Below are positions 16,884-26,687 of a stretch of DNA of 64,000 bases, in pieces (the stretch's first letter is position 1; every line of letters begins with the position of its first letter). The stretch spans positions 88,587 to 152,586 of the forward strand of contig NZ_MCZK01000158.1 of the NCBI RefSeq assembly GCF_002875945.1, given 5' to 3'. The position numbers and the translations under genes were made by a program. Source of the DNA: Vibrio lentus. Lineage in GTDB: Bacteria; Pseudomonadota; Gammaproteobacteria; Enterobacterales; Vibrionaceae. The notes beneath the pieces were generated by a model, which saw nothing but the letters and a program-made list of their open reading frames with translations, was not told the origin of the DNA and ran no database searches.

Positions 16884-18371
16884 ATGAACAAAGAAATTTT
16901 GGCGGTAGTAGAAGCTGTTTCTAATGAGAAAGCAGTTCCTCGTGAGCGTATTTTTGAAGCGCTTGAAATCGCGCTTGCAACGGCAACAAAAAAGAAAAGC
17001 GAACTAGAAATCGAAGTTCGTGTTGAAATTGACCGTAAAACGGGTAATTTCGAAACTTTCCGCCGTTGGGAAGCTGTTGAGGAAGTTGAATTCCCAACAA
17101 AAGAAATCTCTATTGAAGCTGCGAAGTACGATGACCCAGAGATCGAACTTGGCGGTTTCATTGAAGATGACATCGAATCAGTAACGTTTGACCGTATTAC
17201 GACTCAAACGGCTAAGCAAGTTATCGTACAGAAAGTACGTGAAGCTGAGCGTGCTCAAATCGTTGAGCAGTTCATCGATAACGAAGGTGAGCTAGTTACT
17301 GGTGTTGTTAAGAAAGTAAACCGTGACACTATTATCCTAGACCTAGGTAGCAACGCTGAAGCGGTAATCCTTCGTGATGACCAGCTTCCTCGTGAAAACT
17401 TCCGCCCAGGTGACCGTGTTCGTGGTCTTCTATACGCAGTTAAGCCAGAAGCTCGCGGCTTCCAGTTGTTCATTACTCGCTCGAAGCCTGAAATGCTAGC
17501 TGAACTATTCCGCGTTGAAGTGCCTGAGATTGGTGAAGAGCTAATTGAACTTAAAGGTGCTGCACGTGACGCTGGTTCTCGTGCTAAAATCGCTGTTAAA
17601 ACAAACGACAAACGTATTGACCCTGTTGGTGCGTGTGTTGGTATGCGTGGTGCACGTGTACAAGCTGTTTCTAACGACCTTGGCGGTGAGCGTATCGATA
17701 TCGTGCTTTGGGACGATAACCCGGCACAATTCGTAATCAACGCAATGGCTCCTGCTGATGTGGCTTCTATCATCGTTGATGAAGATACACATTCAATGGA
17801 CATCGCGGTTGAAGCTGACAACCTAGCGCAAGCTATCGGTCGTAGCGGTCAAAACGTACGTCTAGCTTCTCAACTAACGGGTTGGGAACTGAACGTAATG
17901 ACTGTTGAAGATCTTCAGAAGAAGCACCAAGAAGAAGCAGTTGCTTCAATTGAAAACTTCATGAAGCACCTAGACATCGAAGAAGACTTTGCTCAAATGC
18001 TTGTTGAAGAAGGTTTCTCTACGCTTGAAGAAGTAGCCTACGTTCCTGTAAACGAGCTTCTTGAAGTGGACGGTCTAGACGAAGGTATCGTCGAAGAACT
18101 ACGTAACCGCGCAAAAGACGCACTGACTACTCTAGCGCTAGCGAAAGAAGAAACTTTCGATGGTGTTGAGCCTGCTGAAGACCTACTTGCACTTGAAGGT
18201 CTTGAGCGTGAAATGGCTTACAAGCTAGCTGCAAAAGGCGTTGCTACATTGGAAGACCTAGCTGACCAAGGCGTTGATGAACTAGAAGGCATCGAAGACC
18301 TAACTGCAGAGCGTGCGGGCGAGCTGATTATGGCTGCGCGTAACATCTGTTGGTTCGGCGACGAAGAATAA
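16884..18371 (+). CDS. nusA: Transcription termination/antitermination factor NusA
   Basis: 495 residues, the E. coli length. It binds RNA polymerase and nascent RNA, promotes pausing and intrinsic termination, and serves in N- and rRNA antitermination. N-terminal polymerase-binding domain (1 to about 130), S1 domain (about 135-200), two KH domains ([22 protein letters not shown]-type signature near 245-260 and [10 protein letters not shown] near 318), and the two C-terminal acidic repeats characteristic of gammaproteobacteria (from about 360). In E. coli NusA regulates its own operon, which fits the hairpins ahead of rimP. Confidence 0.97.
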   Translation: [495 protein letters not shown]

Positions 18372-18393
18372 TTCAGCAAGGAGAGAGAGCGGT

Positions 18394-21084
18394 ATGACAC
18401 AATTAACAGTTAAAGCACTGAGTGAAGAGATTGGTACGCCAGTTGACCGCTTAATTGAACAACTTGCTGATGCAGGCATGAAGAAAGCAGGGTCGGATCA
18501 AGTGACTGATTCAGAGAAGCAAACATTGCTAACGCACCTTAAAAAGGAGCACGGCGATACTTCAGGTGAAACAGAACCGACTCGTTTAACTCTTCAACGC
18601 AAGACCCGCAGCACGCTAAGTGTTGCCGCTGGAGGCGGTAAGAGTAAGGATGTTCAAGTAGAGGTACGTAAAAAACGTACTTACGTGAAGCGCAGCGCTA
18701 TTGAAGATGAAGCGAAACGTGAGGCTGAGGATGTAGCTAATCGTGAAGCGGAAGAGAAAGCACAACGCGATGCTGAAGAGCAAGCGAAACGTGATGCTGC
18801 AGAGAAAGCACAGCGCGAAGCCGAAGCAAAAGTAACACGTGAAGCGGATGCAAAACGTGAAGCTGAAGAGAAGGCTCAACGCGCACAAGCTGATAAGGCT
18901 AAAAAAGACATGAATTCAAAAAATGCAGACGCTAACGCACAAGCGAAAAAAGAAGCGGATGAACTAAAAGCTCGTCAAGAGCAAGAAGCAACTCGTAAAG
19001 CAGAAGCTGAAGCAGCTAAGCTTGTTGAAGAGGCTCGTAAGTTAGCAGAAGAAAACCAAGAACGTTGGTCTGAAGAAGAGAAGAAGAAGAAAGAGCAAGA
19101 GAAATCTGCGGATTACCATGTGACTACTTCTACTTATGCTCGTGAAGCAGAAGATGCGGCTGATAAAAAAGATGAGAAAGCTCCTCGTCGTCGCAAGAAG
19201 AAACCTGCTCCAGCAGCTCAACCTGGCAACAACCGTGGTGGTCGTAACCAACGTGGTCGTGGCGGTAAAGGTAAGCTAGCTAAACCAACTTCAATGCAAC
19301 AAGGCTTCGATAAGTCAGCAACTGTTGCTAAATCTGATGTTGCTATCGGCGAAACTATCGTTGTTTCTGAACTGGCTAGCAAAATGTCAGTTAAAGCAAC
19401 TGAAGTTATCAAAGTGATGATGAAGATGGGCGCTATGGCGACTATCAACCAAGTGATCGACCAAGAAACAGCACAACTTGTTGCTGAAGAAATGGGCCAC
19501 AAGGTTATCCTTCGCAAAGAAAACGAATTAGAAGAAGCAGTGCTAGCTGACCGTGATAGCGATGCTATCGCAGAAGGTCGTGCTCCTGTTGTTACTATCA
19601 TGGGTCACGTTGACCACGGTAAAACTTCTACACTTGATTACATTCGTAAAGCACACGTTGCTTCTGGCGAAGCTGGCGGTATCACGCAGCACATTGGTGC
19701 TTACCACGTAGATACTGACAACGGCATGATCACGTTCCTTGATACTCCTGGACACGCGGCGTTTACAGCTATGCGTGCTCGTGGTGCTCAAGCGACAGAT
19801 ATCGTTGTACTTGTTGTTGCAGCAGACGATGGCGTAATGCCACAAACAATCGAAGCAATCCAGCACGCGAAAGCGGCAGGTGTTCCTCTGATTGTTGCTG
19901 TGAACAAGATCGACAAAGAGGGTGCAAACCCAGACAACGTTAAGAATGAGCTAGCTCAATACGACGTTATCCCTGAAGAATGGGGCGGTGAGAACATCTT
20001 CGTTCACATCTCTGCAAAACAGGGTACAAACATCGATGGTCTTCTAGAAGCTATCCTTCTTCAGTCTGAAGTTCTTGAGCTTACAGCGGTTAAAGAAGGC
20101 ATGGCATCTGGTGTTGTTGTTGAATCTCGTCTTGATAAAGGTCGCGGTCCAGTTGCAACAGTACTAGTACAGTCTGGTACTCTAAACAAAGGCGACATCG
20201 TTCTTTGTGGTCAAGAGTACGGCCGTGTTCGTGCAATGCGTGATGAAAACGGTAAAGACATCGAAACTGCAGGCCCATCTATCCCTGTAGAAATTCTAGG
20301 TCTTTCTGGCGTTCCTGCTTCAGGTGATGAAGCAACGGTTGTACGTGATGAGCGTAAAGCGCGTGAAGTTGCAAACTACCGTCAAGGTAAATTCCGTGAT
20401 GTTAAACTAGCTCGCCAACAAAAAGCGAAACTAGAGAACATGTTCGCGAACATGACTGCTGGTGAAGTTGCTGAACTTAACGTTGTACTTAAAGCTGACG
20501 TTCAAGGTTCTGTAGAAGCGATTGCTGACTCTCTACTGAAACTGTCAACTGACGAAGTTAAAGTGAACATCGTAGGTTCTGGTGTTGGTGGTATTACGGA
20601 AACTGATGCAACGCTTGCAGCAGCTTCTAACGCTATCATCCTTGGTTTCAACGTACGTGCTGACGCAACTGCGCGCGGTACTGTTCAGAATGAAAACCTA
20701 GACCTACGTTACTACTCAATCATCTACCAACTGATCGACGAAGTGAAACAGGCGATGGGCGGTATGCTTGCTCCTGAATTCCGTCAAGAGATCATTGGTC
20801 TTGCTCAAGTTCGTGACGTATTTAAGTCGCCTAAACTTGGTGCAATCGCTGGTTGTATCGTTACTGAAGGTACTATTAAGCGTAGCAACCCAATCCGCGT
20901 ACTTCGCGAAAACGTTGTTATCTACGAAGGTGAACTAGAGTCACTTCGTCGCTTTAAAGATGACGTTCAAGAAGTTAAAAATGGTTACGAGTGTGGTATC
21001 GGCGTTAAGAACTACAACGACGTTCGCGTTGGTGACCAGATCGAAGTATTCGAAATTGTTGAAGTTAAACGTACTCTAGACTAA
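18394..21084 (+). CDS. infB: Translation initiation factor IF-2
   Basis: 896-residue GTPase that brings fMet-tRNA to the 30S subunit and promotes subunit joining. N-terminal IF2N subdomain (residues 1 to about 50), then a long charged Ala/Glu/Lys/Arg coiled segment (about 95-260), a Gly/Arg-rich stretch near 275-290, the G domain with GHVDHGKT at about 404, DTPGH and NKID, and domains II-IV with the C-terminal fMet-binding fold. RBS AAGGAGAG lies upstream of the ATG. Internal starts giving shorter IF2 forms, as in E. coli, are possible but not evident. Confidence 0.97.
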   Translation: MTQLTVKALSEEIGTPVDRLIEQLADAGMKKAGSDQVTDSEKQTLLTHLKKEHGDTSGETEPTRLTLQRKTRSTLSVAAGGGKSKDVQVEVRKKRTYVKRSAIEDEAKREAEDVANREAEEKAQRDAEEQAKRDAAEKAQREAEAKVTREADAKREAEEKAQRAQADKAKKDMNSKNADANAQAKKEADELKARQEQEATRKAEAEAAKLVEEARKLAEENQERWSEEEKKKKEQEKSADYHVTTSTYAREAEDAADKKDEKAPRRRKKKPAPAAQPGNNRGGRNQRGRGGKGKLAKPTSMQQGFDKSATVAKSDVAIGETIVVSELASKMSVKATEVIKVMMKMGAMATINQVIDQETAQLVAEEMGHKVILRKENELEEAVLADRDSDAIAEGRAPVVTIMGHVDHGKTSTLDYIRKAHVASGEAGGITQHIGAYHVDTDNGMITFLDTPGHAAFTAMRARGAQATDIVVLVVAADDGVMPQTIEAIQHAKAAGVPLIVAVNKIDKEGANPDNVKNELAQYDVIPEEWGGENIFVHISAKQGTNIDGLLEAILLQSEVLELTAVKEGMASGVVVESRLDKGRGPVATVLVQSGTLNKGDIVLCGQEYGRVRAMRDENGKDIETAGPSIPVEILGLSGVPASGDEATVVRDERKAREVANYRQGKFRDVKLARQQKAKLENMFANMTAGEVAELNVVLKADVQGSVEAIADSLLKLSTDEVKVNIVGSGVGGITETDATLAAASNAIILGFNVRADATARGTVQNENLDLRYYSIIYQLIDEVKQAMGGMLAPEFRQEIIGLAQVRDVFKSPKLGAIAGCIVTEGTIKRSNPIRVLRENVVIYEGELESLRRFKDDVQEVKNGYECGIGVKNYNDVRVGDQIEVFEIVEVKRTLD

Positions 21085-21166
21085 TCAGTCTGTACGACTC
21101 GACATATTGACTAAGGTTACTAACATTACTAGTAAAGGTAATAAGTAATCGGTTGTTGAATACACC

Positions 21167-21197
21167 ATGGGGGGCTGGTAATTACCAAGCCCCCCAT
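21167..21197 (+). other. Strong hairpin between infB and rbfA
   Basis: ATGGGGGGCTGGTAA pairs with TTACCAAGCCCCCCAT with one bulged A, leaving almost no loop. Only a short CTTTCT follows, so it is a weak terminator at best and may be an mRNA processing or stability structure; rbfA starts 21 bases later. Confidence 0.6.
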
Positions 21198-21218
21198 CTT
21201 TCTAAGTGAGAAAAGAAA

Positions 21219-21632
21219 ATGTCAAAAGAATTTAGCCGCACACAACGTGTGTCTCAGCAGCTTCAAAAAGAGCTAGCACTTATCCTACAACGTGAAGTTC
21301 GTGACTCACGCATTGGTATGGTAACGATTTCAGATGTAGAAGTGTCTCGTGACCTTGCTTACGCAAAAGTGTTCGTGACTTTCCTATGTATCGGTGAGCA
21401 AACACCTGAATCATGTCTTGCTGCTCTTAAAGAGCATGAAGTGCCAGTTCGTATGGCTCTTGGTAAGCGTATTCGTCACCGTCTAACGCCTGAAGTTCGC
21501 TTTACTTACGACAACACTTTGGTTGAAGGCATGCGTATGTCTAACCTAGTTAGCGAAGTATTGAACGACGACAAGCGTAAGCAAGAAGAAGCAGGCCGTA
21601 CTGAGGATACTCAGTCTAAGGACGAAGAGTAA
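21219..21632 (+). CDS. rbfA: 30S ribosome-binding factor RbfA
   Basis: 137-residue KH-like cold-shock factor that binds 16S rRNA helix 1 during 30S maturation. Family features include QRVSQQLQKELALILQ at the start and ALGKRIRHRLTPEVRFTYD near 85. A charged Lys/Glu tail closes it. Its stop codon overlaps the truB ATG by one base, indicating translational coupling. Confidence 0.96.
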   Translation: MSKEFSRTQRVSQQLQKELALILQREVRDSRIGMVTISDVEVSRDLAYAKVFVTFLCIGEQTPESCLAALKEHEVPVRMALGKRIRHRLTPEVRFTYDNTLVEGMRMSNLVSEVLNDDKRKQEEAGRTEDTQSKDEE

Positions 21633-22585
21633 TGGCTCGCCGTCGTAAAGGTCGCCCTATAAACGGGGTAATTCTGTTAGATAAGCCGACAGGTATTTCA
21701 TCTAATGATGCACTGCAAAAAGTAAAACGCATTTACTTTGCAGAGAAAGCAGGGCACACCGGTGCTCTGGATCCTCTTGCGACTGGCATGCTGCCAATTT
21801 GTCTTGGTGAAGCAACGAAGTTTTCTCAGTTTCTATTAGATTCTGATAAGCGCTACGTTGTTATCGCTAAGCTTGGTGAGCGTACCAATACCTCTGACTC
21901 TGATGGTGAAGTGGTTGAGACGCGTGATATCAACGTGACTCAAGAGCAACTTGAACGCTGCATTGCAAGCTTCAAAGGTGAAACCGACCAGATTCCATCA
22001 ATGTTCTCTGCATTGAAGTATCAAGGTAAGCCTTTGTATGAATACGCACGTGCAGGTATCGAGGTTCCTCGTGAGTCTCGCAAGATCACTGTGTATTCTA
22101 TTGAGCTACTTCGCTTTGAAGGTGATGAAGTTGAGATGGAAGTGCATTGTTCTAAAGGGACTTACATCCGTACGATCACCGACGATCTTGGTGAAATGCT
22201 AGGTTGTGGTGCTCACGTGACAATGCTTCGTCGTACTGGTGTTGCAAAGTACCCGTATGAACGCATGGTTACCTTGGAACAGCTGAACGAAATTCTAGAG
22301 CAAGCACAAGCGCAAGAAATTGCACCCAAAGAGTTGCTTGATCCATTGCTAATGCCAATGGACACGGCTGTAGAAGATTTACCTGAAGTTAACTTGAATG
22401 CGGAACTGACTGATCTTGTTCAGCACGGTATGCCAGTTCAAGTCGCAGGCGCTCCTGCTGAAGGTACCGTTCGCATGACAAGCGGTGAAGAGAAGCTGTT
22501 TGTTGGCGTTGCTCAAATTGCTGAAGATGGCCGAGTTGCACCGAAACGTTTGGTTGTTTTCAGAGATGAAGAGCCACAAGCGTAA
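21632..22585 (+). CDS. truB: tRNA pseudouridine-55 synthase
   Basis: 317-residue enzyme that makes pseudouridine 55 in the T-loop of tRNAs and also acts as a tRNA chaperone. The catalytic motif GHTGALDPLATGML (Asp at about residue 48) and the KGTYIRT motif are intact; a PUA-like C-terminus follows. Overlaps rbfA by one base. Confidence 0.97.
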   Translation: MARRRKGRPINGVILLDKPTGISSNDALQKVKRIYFAEKAGHTGALDPLATGMLPICLGEATKFSQFLLDSDKRYVVIAKLGERTNTSDSDGEVVETRDINVTQEQLERCIASFKGETDQIPSMFSALKYQGKPLYEYARAGIEVPRESRKITVYSIELLRFEGDEVEMEVHCSKGTYIRTITDDLGEMLGCGAHVTMLRRTGVAKYPYERMVTLEQLNEILEQAQAQEIAPKELLDPLLMPMDTAVEDLPEVNLNAELTDLVQHGMPVQVAGAPAEGTVRMTSGEEKLFVGVAQIAEDGRVAPKRLVVFRDEEPQA

Positions 22586-22659
22586 CGTTTAAATTCAGTC
22601 TGATATTAGCGCTGAGTCGTGAAAGGCGAGTAAATAATCAAGACGAGTAGATAATACAG

Positions 22660-22695
22660 AAAGCGAGCCTTTAATTTTAATGGTTCGCTTTTTTC
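22660..22695 (+). terminator. Terminator after truB
   Basis: AAGCGAGCC/GGTTCGCTT stem with a G.T pair and a T run, ahead of the separate rpsO promoter. Confidence 0.8.
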
Positions 22696-22718
22696 GTTTT
22701 TCATCAGTTCGATTGTTA

Positions 22719-22747
22719 TTGCACCAACCCGTAAACTTCCCTATAAT
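22719..22747 (+). promoter_or_regulatory. Sigma-70 promoter of rpsO
   Basis: TTGCAC (22719-22724), a 17-base spacer and a consensus TATAAT (22742-22747). The transcript would carry a leader of about 66 bases before rpsO, the region where S15 represses its own translation in E. coli. Confidence 0.8.
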
Positions 22748-22820
22748 CCTCGGCTCGCGTAGCGGCTGAATCAGAGATTGGCTGCTACAAATATAAACTT
22801 ACTCTTATCAGGAGAGATTT

Positions 22821-23090
22821 ATGTCTCTGAATGCAGAAACTAAAGCAGCAATCGTTGCAGAATACGCACAATCTGAAGGCGACACAGGTTCACCAGAAGT
22901 ACAAGTAGCACTACTTACTGCTTCTATCAACCACCTACAAGGTCACTTCAAAGCGCACAAACACGATCACCACAGCCGTCGTGGTCTATTACGTATGGTT
23001 TCTAGCCGTCGTAAGCTTCTTGATTACTTGAAAGGCAAAAACCTTACTCGTTACCAAGACCTAATCAAGCGTCTAGGCCTACGTCGCTAA
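22821..23090 (+). CDS. rpsO: 30S ribosomal protein S15
   Basis: 89-residue primary 16S rRNA-binding protein of the 30S platform. The sequence carries the family signature HKHDHHSRRGLLRMVSSRRKLLDYL. RBS AGGAGAG lies before the ATG. Followed by its own terminator and then pnp, as in E. coli. Confidence 0.98.
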   Translation: MSLNAETKAAIVAEYAQSEGDTGSPEVQVALLTASINHLQGHFKAHKHDHHSRRGLLRMVSSRRKLLDYLKGKNLTRYQDLIKRLGLRR

Positions 23091-23118
23091 TAGCGATGTC
23101 TGCAAAGACAGTTTGAAG

Positions 23119-23146
23119 AAAAGGAGCATTTATGCTCCTTTTTTTG
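23119..23146 (+). terminator. Terminator after rpsO
   Basis: AAAAGGAGCA-TTTA-TGCTCCTTTTTTT, 29 bases after the rpsO stop. Confidence 0.9.
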
Positions 23147-23469
23147 TGCCTGTAAGAAAATGTTTGGCCGGATGCACAGAATATCATCTGGCTTTTTCTG
23201 ATAGGAAATATCTCTCCTAATAAAAATAGTTTATACTACGCCCGCCTATGCGTTTTCAACGTTGGGCAATCAACCTCTCAAGACGTTACAGTCACAGATG
23301 TCGGCCAATAGGTCGCGACTATTCAAAGGCGGATTTGGTCTTAATTCGGCGTATGAACTCATACAAAGAAGCATCATTCCCAAGTCTCTTTTCACTAGTC
23401 GCGATTGGTAATATCTTGAGTCATTCTTCACTTAATCTAAAGTCATGACTTTAGAGCTAAGGATATACA
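23147..23469 (+). promoter_or_regulatory. pnp leader region
   Basis: A stretch of 323 bases without a convincing gene. TATACT at 23232-23237 may be the -10 of a pnp promoter (the -35 is poor). A perfect 18-base palindrome CTAAAGTCA/TGACTTTAG (23437-23454) sits 15 bases before the pnp ATG, overlapping the approach to the AAGGA ribosome-binding site. E. coli pnp is controlled by RNase III cleavage of a leader stem followed by PNPase itself; a similar mechanism is inferred here. Confidence 0.5.
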
Positions 23470-25590
23470 ATGTTTGAAAAACCAGTTGTAAAATCGTTCC
23501 AGTACGGTAACCACACCGTTACTCTAGAAACGGGCGTAATGGCACGTCAAGCTACTGCTGCTGTAATGGCGACTATGGACGATACATCAGTATTCGTTTC
23601 TGTTGTTGCTAAGAAAGAAGCTGTTGCAGGCCAAGATTTCTTCCCTCTAACAGTTAACTACCAAGAGCGTACATACGCTGCGGGTAAAATCCCTGGTGGT
23701 TTCTTCAAGCGTGAAGGTCGTCCTTCTGAAGGCGAAACGCTAACAGCTCGTCTGATTGACCGTCCAATTCGTCCACTTTTCCCAAGTGCATTTAAAAACG
23801 AAGTTCAAGTTATCGCTACGGTTGTTTCTATCAACCCTGACGTAAACCCAGACATGATCACTATGATCGCAACGTCTGCTGCGCTTGCTATCTCTGGTGC
23901 TCCATTCAATGGTCCTATCGGTGCTGCACGTGTTGGTCACATCGATGGCGAACTTGTTCTTAACCCATCAAATACTGAGCTTGAAAACTCTAAACTAGAC
24001 CTAGTTGTGTCTGGTACAGAAGGCGCAGTACTTATGGTTGAATCTGAAGCAGATAACCTATCTGAAGAAGAAATGCTTTCAGCTGTTGTTTACGGTCACG
24101 ACCAACAACAAGTTGTAATCAAAGCGATCAACGAATTTGCAGCTGAAGTTGCAACTCCATCTTGGAACTGGGAAGCACCAGTAGTTAACACTGAGCTTAA
24201 AGCTCGTGTTGCTGAACTGGCTGAAACTCGTCTATCTGACGCGTACCAGATCACAGAGAAAATGGCTCGTTACGAGCAAGTTGGCGCAATCAAAACTGAA
24301 GCGGTTGCTGCTCTTCTAGCTCAAGACGAAAACCTAGATGAGCGCGAAATCCGCGGCATGCTTGGTTCTCTAGAGAAAAACGTAGTACGTAGCCGCATCA
24401 TTGCTGGCAACCCACGTATCGATGGCCGTGAAAAAGACATGGTTCGTGCGCTAGACGTGCGTACTGGTGTTCTTCCACGTACACACGGTTCTTCTCTATT
24501 CACTCGTGGTGAAACTCAAGCTCTTGTTACTGCAACTCTTGGTACACAACGTGATGCACAAATCATCGACAGCCTAATGGGTGAGAAGAAAGACAACTTC
24601 CTTCTACACTACAACTTCCCTCCATACTGTGTAGGTGAGACTGGTTTCGTTGGTTCTCCTAAGCGTCGTGAAATTGGTCACGGTAAGCTTGCTAAACGTG
24701 GTATCCAAGCAGTAATGCCTTCTGTTGACGAATTCCCATACACAGTTCGTGTTGTATCGGAAATCACAGAATCTAACGGTTCTTCTTCAATGGCTTCTGT
24801 ATGTGGTACATCTCTAGCTCTTATGGATGCTGGTGTTCCAATCAAAGCTTCTGTTGCGGGTATCGCAATGGGTCTTGTTAAAGAAGGCGACGATTTCGTT
24901 GTTCTTTCTGACATCCTTGGCGACGAAGATCACCTAGGTGACATGGACTTTAAAGTAGCAGGTACTAACGCTGGTATCACTGCACTTCAAATGGACATCA
25001 AGATCGAAGGTATCACTAAAGAGATCATGCAAATTGCACTTAACCAAGCGCAAGGTGCACGTAAGCACATCCTTTCTGTAATGGATGAAGCTATCTCTGG
25101 TGCTCGTGAAGATATCTCTGAATTCGCTCCACGTATCCACACAATGAAAATCAGCTCTGATAAGATCAAAGATGTTATCGGTAAAGGCGGCGCAGTTATC
25201 CGTGCTCTTTGTGAAGAAACGGGTACTACAATCGAAATCGAAGACGATGGCACAATCAAGATTGCTGCTACTGAAGGCGCAGCTGCTAAAGAAGCTATCC
25301 GTCGTATCGAAGAGATCACTGCTGAAGTTGAAGTTGGCCGCATTTACCAAGGTAAAGTTGCTCGTCTAGCTGATTTCGGTGCATTCGTTACTATCCTTCC
25401 AGGTAAAGATGGTCTAGTACACATCTCTCAAATCGCTGACAAGCGTGTTGAGAAAGTGTCTGACTACCTAACTGAAGGTCAAGAAGTACCAGTTAAGGTT
25501 CTTGAAATTGACCGTCAAGGCCGTGTACGTCTAAGCATGAAAGAAGCAGTTGAAACGCCAGCTGAAGGCGAAGCACCTGCTGCTGAGTAA
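23470..25590 (+). CDS. pnp: Polynucleotide phosphorylase
   Basis: 706-residue 3'-5' exoribonuclease that degrades RNA phosphorolytically, alone and in the RNase E degradosome. Two RNase PH domains (about 10-230 and 310-550) with the helical linker between them, then KH (IGKGGAVIRALCEETG, about 565) and S1 (GRIYQGKVARLADFGAFV, about 622) domains. The second PH core carries the catalytic region near LGDEDHLGDMDFKVAGT. Codon use is highly biased. Confidence 0.98.
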   Translation: MFEKPVVKSFQYGNHTVTLETGVMARQATAAVMATMDDTSVFVSVVAKKEAVAGQDFFPLTVNYQERTYAAGKIPGGFFKREGRPSEGETLTARLIDRPIRPLFPSAFKNEVQVIATVVSINPDVNPDMITMIATSAALAISGAPFNGPIGAARVGHIDGELVLNPSNTELENSKLDLVVSGTEGAVLMVESEADNLSEEEMLSAVVYGHDQQQVVIKAINEFAAEVATPSWNWEAPVVNTELKARVAELAETRLSDAYQITEKMARYEQVGAIKTEAVAALLAQDENLDEREIRGMLGSLEKNVVRSRIIAGNPRIDGREKDMVRALDVRTGVLPRTHGSSLFTRGETQALVTATLGTQRDAQIIDSLMGEKKDNFLLHYNFPPYCVGETGFVGSPKRREIGHGKLAKRGIQAVMPSVDEFPYTVRVVSEITESNGSSSMASVCGTSLALMDAGVPIKASVAGIAMGLVKEGDDFVVLSDILGDEDHLGDMDFKVAGTNAGITALQMDIKIEGITKEIMQIALNQAQGARKHILSVMDEAISGAREDISEFAPRIHTMKISSDKIKDVIGKGGAVIRALCEETGTTIEIEDDGTIKIAATEGAAAKEAIRRIEEITAEVEVGRIYQGKVARLADFGAFVTILPGKDGLVHISQIADKRVEKVSDYLTEGQEVPVKVLEIDRQGRVRLSMKEAVETPAEGEAPAAE

Positions 25591-25658
25591 TTCTTAGCCT
25601 ACTAATGGGACTATCGCTTTTTAGTGATTTCTAACCCATTGGTAAAAAAGCATGTTAT

Positions 25659-25687
25659 AAAGGGGAGCATATCGCTCCCCTTTTTTA
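25659..25687 (+). terminator. Terminator of pnp
   Basis: AAGGGGAGC-ATATC-GCTCCCCTTTTTT. nlpI starts only 28 bases downstream. Confidence 0.9.
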
Positions 25688-25714
25688 TTGCGGTCATAAC
25701 AGGAGTAATTATTT

Positions 25715-26638
25715 GTGAAATGGTTTCAAACCGCGAGTATGTGTTTACTGCTTGTACTAACTGGTTGTGCGACAACATCAGATAACACCTCACGTTGGGT
25801 TTATCCACCAATGGCTGTGCCGCTTCAACCAAGTGTTCAGCAAGAAGTGCAAATAGCACGCCTTAGTCAGTTATTACAGCGCCCAGACTTGAACGATGAA
25901 GTTCGAGCTAAAATGTTGTTCGAGCGTGGTAACTACTACGACAGCGTTGGCCTGCGTGATTTAGCACGTCTTGATTTCAATCAGTCTCTTTCATTGAACC
26001 CCGCTCAACCTGATATCTTCAACCTTTTGGGTGTTTACTTTACGCAAGTAGGGGAGTTTGATGCCGCTTATGAATCTTTTGATTCGACGTTAGAGCTTGA
26101 TCCTGCAAACTCATATGCAGAACGAAATCGCTCTATCGCACTCTACTATGGCGAGCGCTATGACTTAGCCAATGAAGAGATGATGAAGCACTACGCTGAT
26201 GATCCTAGCGATCCGTTCCGCACTCTGTGGCTTTACATCATTCAGCATGAACTCACGCCAGAACAAGCGAAGCTTGATTTGCAAAAGCGTTACGAGAGTC
26301 GTGATGAACAGTGGGGCTGGGTATTAGTTGCGATCATGCTTGAAGATATTACCGAAGAGCAAGCGTTTAAAGCTATCCTAACGGGGACTCGTGACAATAC
26401 GCTGCTAGCTCAACGCCTGACTGAAACGTACTTCTACCTTGCTAAGCGTCACCACATGAATGGTGATTACGCGAATGCTATCTCTTTGTACAAGTTAGCG
26501 GTTTCTTTTAACGTGTATGAATACGTAGAACACCGTTACTCTTTCTTAGAGTTAAGCCGTATTTTTAGTACGCTTAAGGCCGAACATTTAGCGCAAGCTA
26601 AGTTGGCCGCTGCCGAAGAAGAAGCTAACGCTAAGTAA
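25715..26638 (+). CDS. nlpI: TPR lipoprotein NlpI
   Basis: 307-residue outer-membrane lipoprotein with a lipobox LTGC (Cys at about residue 18) and tetratricopeptide repeats (LDFNQSLSLNPAQPDIFNLLG, YESFDSTLELDPANSYAERN and later helices). In E. coli NlpI scaffolds peptidoglycan endopeptidases and the protease Prc. I chose the GTG at 25715: AGGAG ends nine bases before it, and the nearby ATG is out of frame. Its place after pnp matches E. coli. Confidence 0.94.
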   Translation: MKWFQTASMCLLLVLTGCATTSDNTSRWVYPPMAVPLQPSVQQEVQIARLSQLLQRPDLNDEVRAKMLFERGNYYDSVGLRDLARLDFNQSLSLNPAQPDIFNLLGVYFTQVGEFDAAYESFDSTLELDPANSYAERNRSIALYYGERYDLANEEMMKHYADDPSDPFRTLWLYIIQHELTPEQAKLDLQKRYESRDEQWGWVLVAIMLEDITEEQAFKAILTGTRDNTLLAQRLTETYFYLAKRHHMNGDYANAISLYKLAVSFNVYEYVEHRYSFLELSRIFSTLKAEHLAQAKLAAAEEEANAK

Positions 26639-26658
26639 GCGATACATTTTGATTCCGA

Positions 26659-26687
26659 AAAGCCGCTGCCTGTCAGCGGTTTTTTTA
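26659..26687 (+). terminator. Terminator of nlpI
   Basis: AAAGCCGCTG-CCTGT-CAGCGGTTTTTTT. Confidence 0.9.

Noticed and set aside
17255..17821. A 188-codon minus-strand frame inside nusA
   Set aside because: Long antisense frames result from the biased codon use of highly expressed genes; no RBS or domain is present.
23248..23448. A 66-codon open frame between rpsO and pnp
   Set aside because: It overlaps the pnp leader, has no ribosome-binding site, and its sequence shows no family resemblance; the stretch is better explained as untranslated leader.
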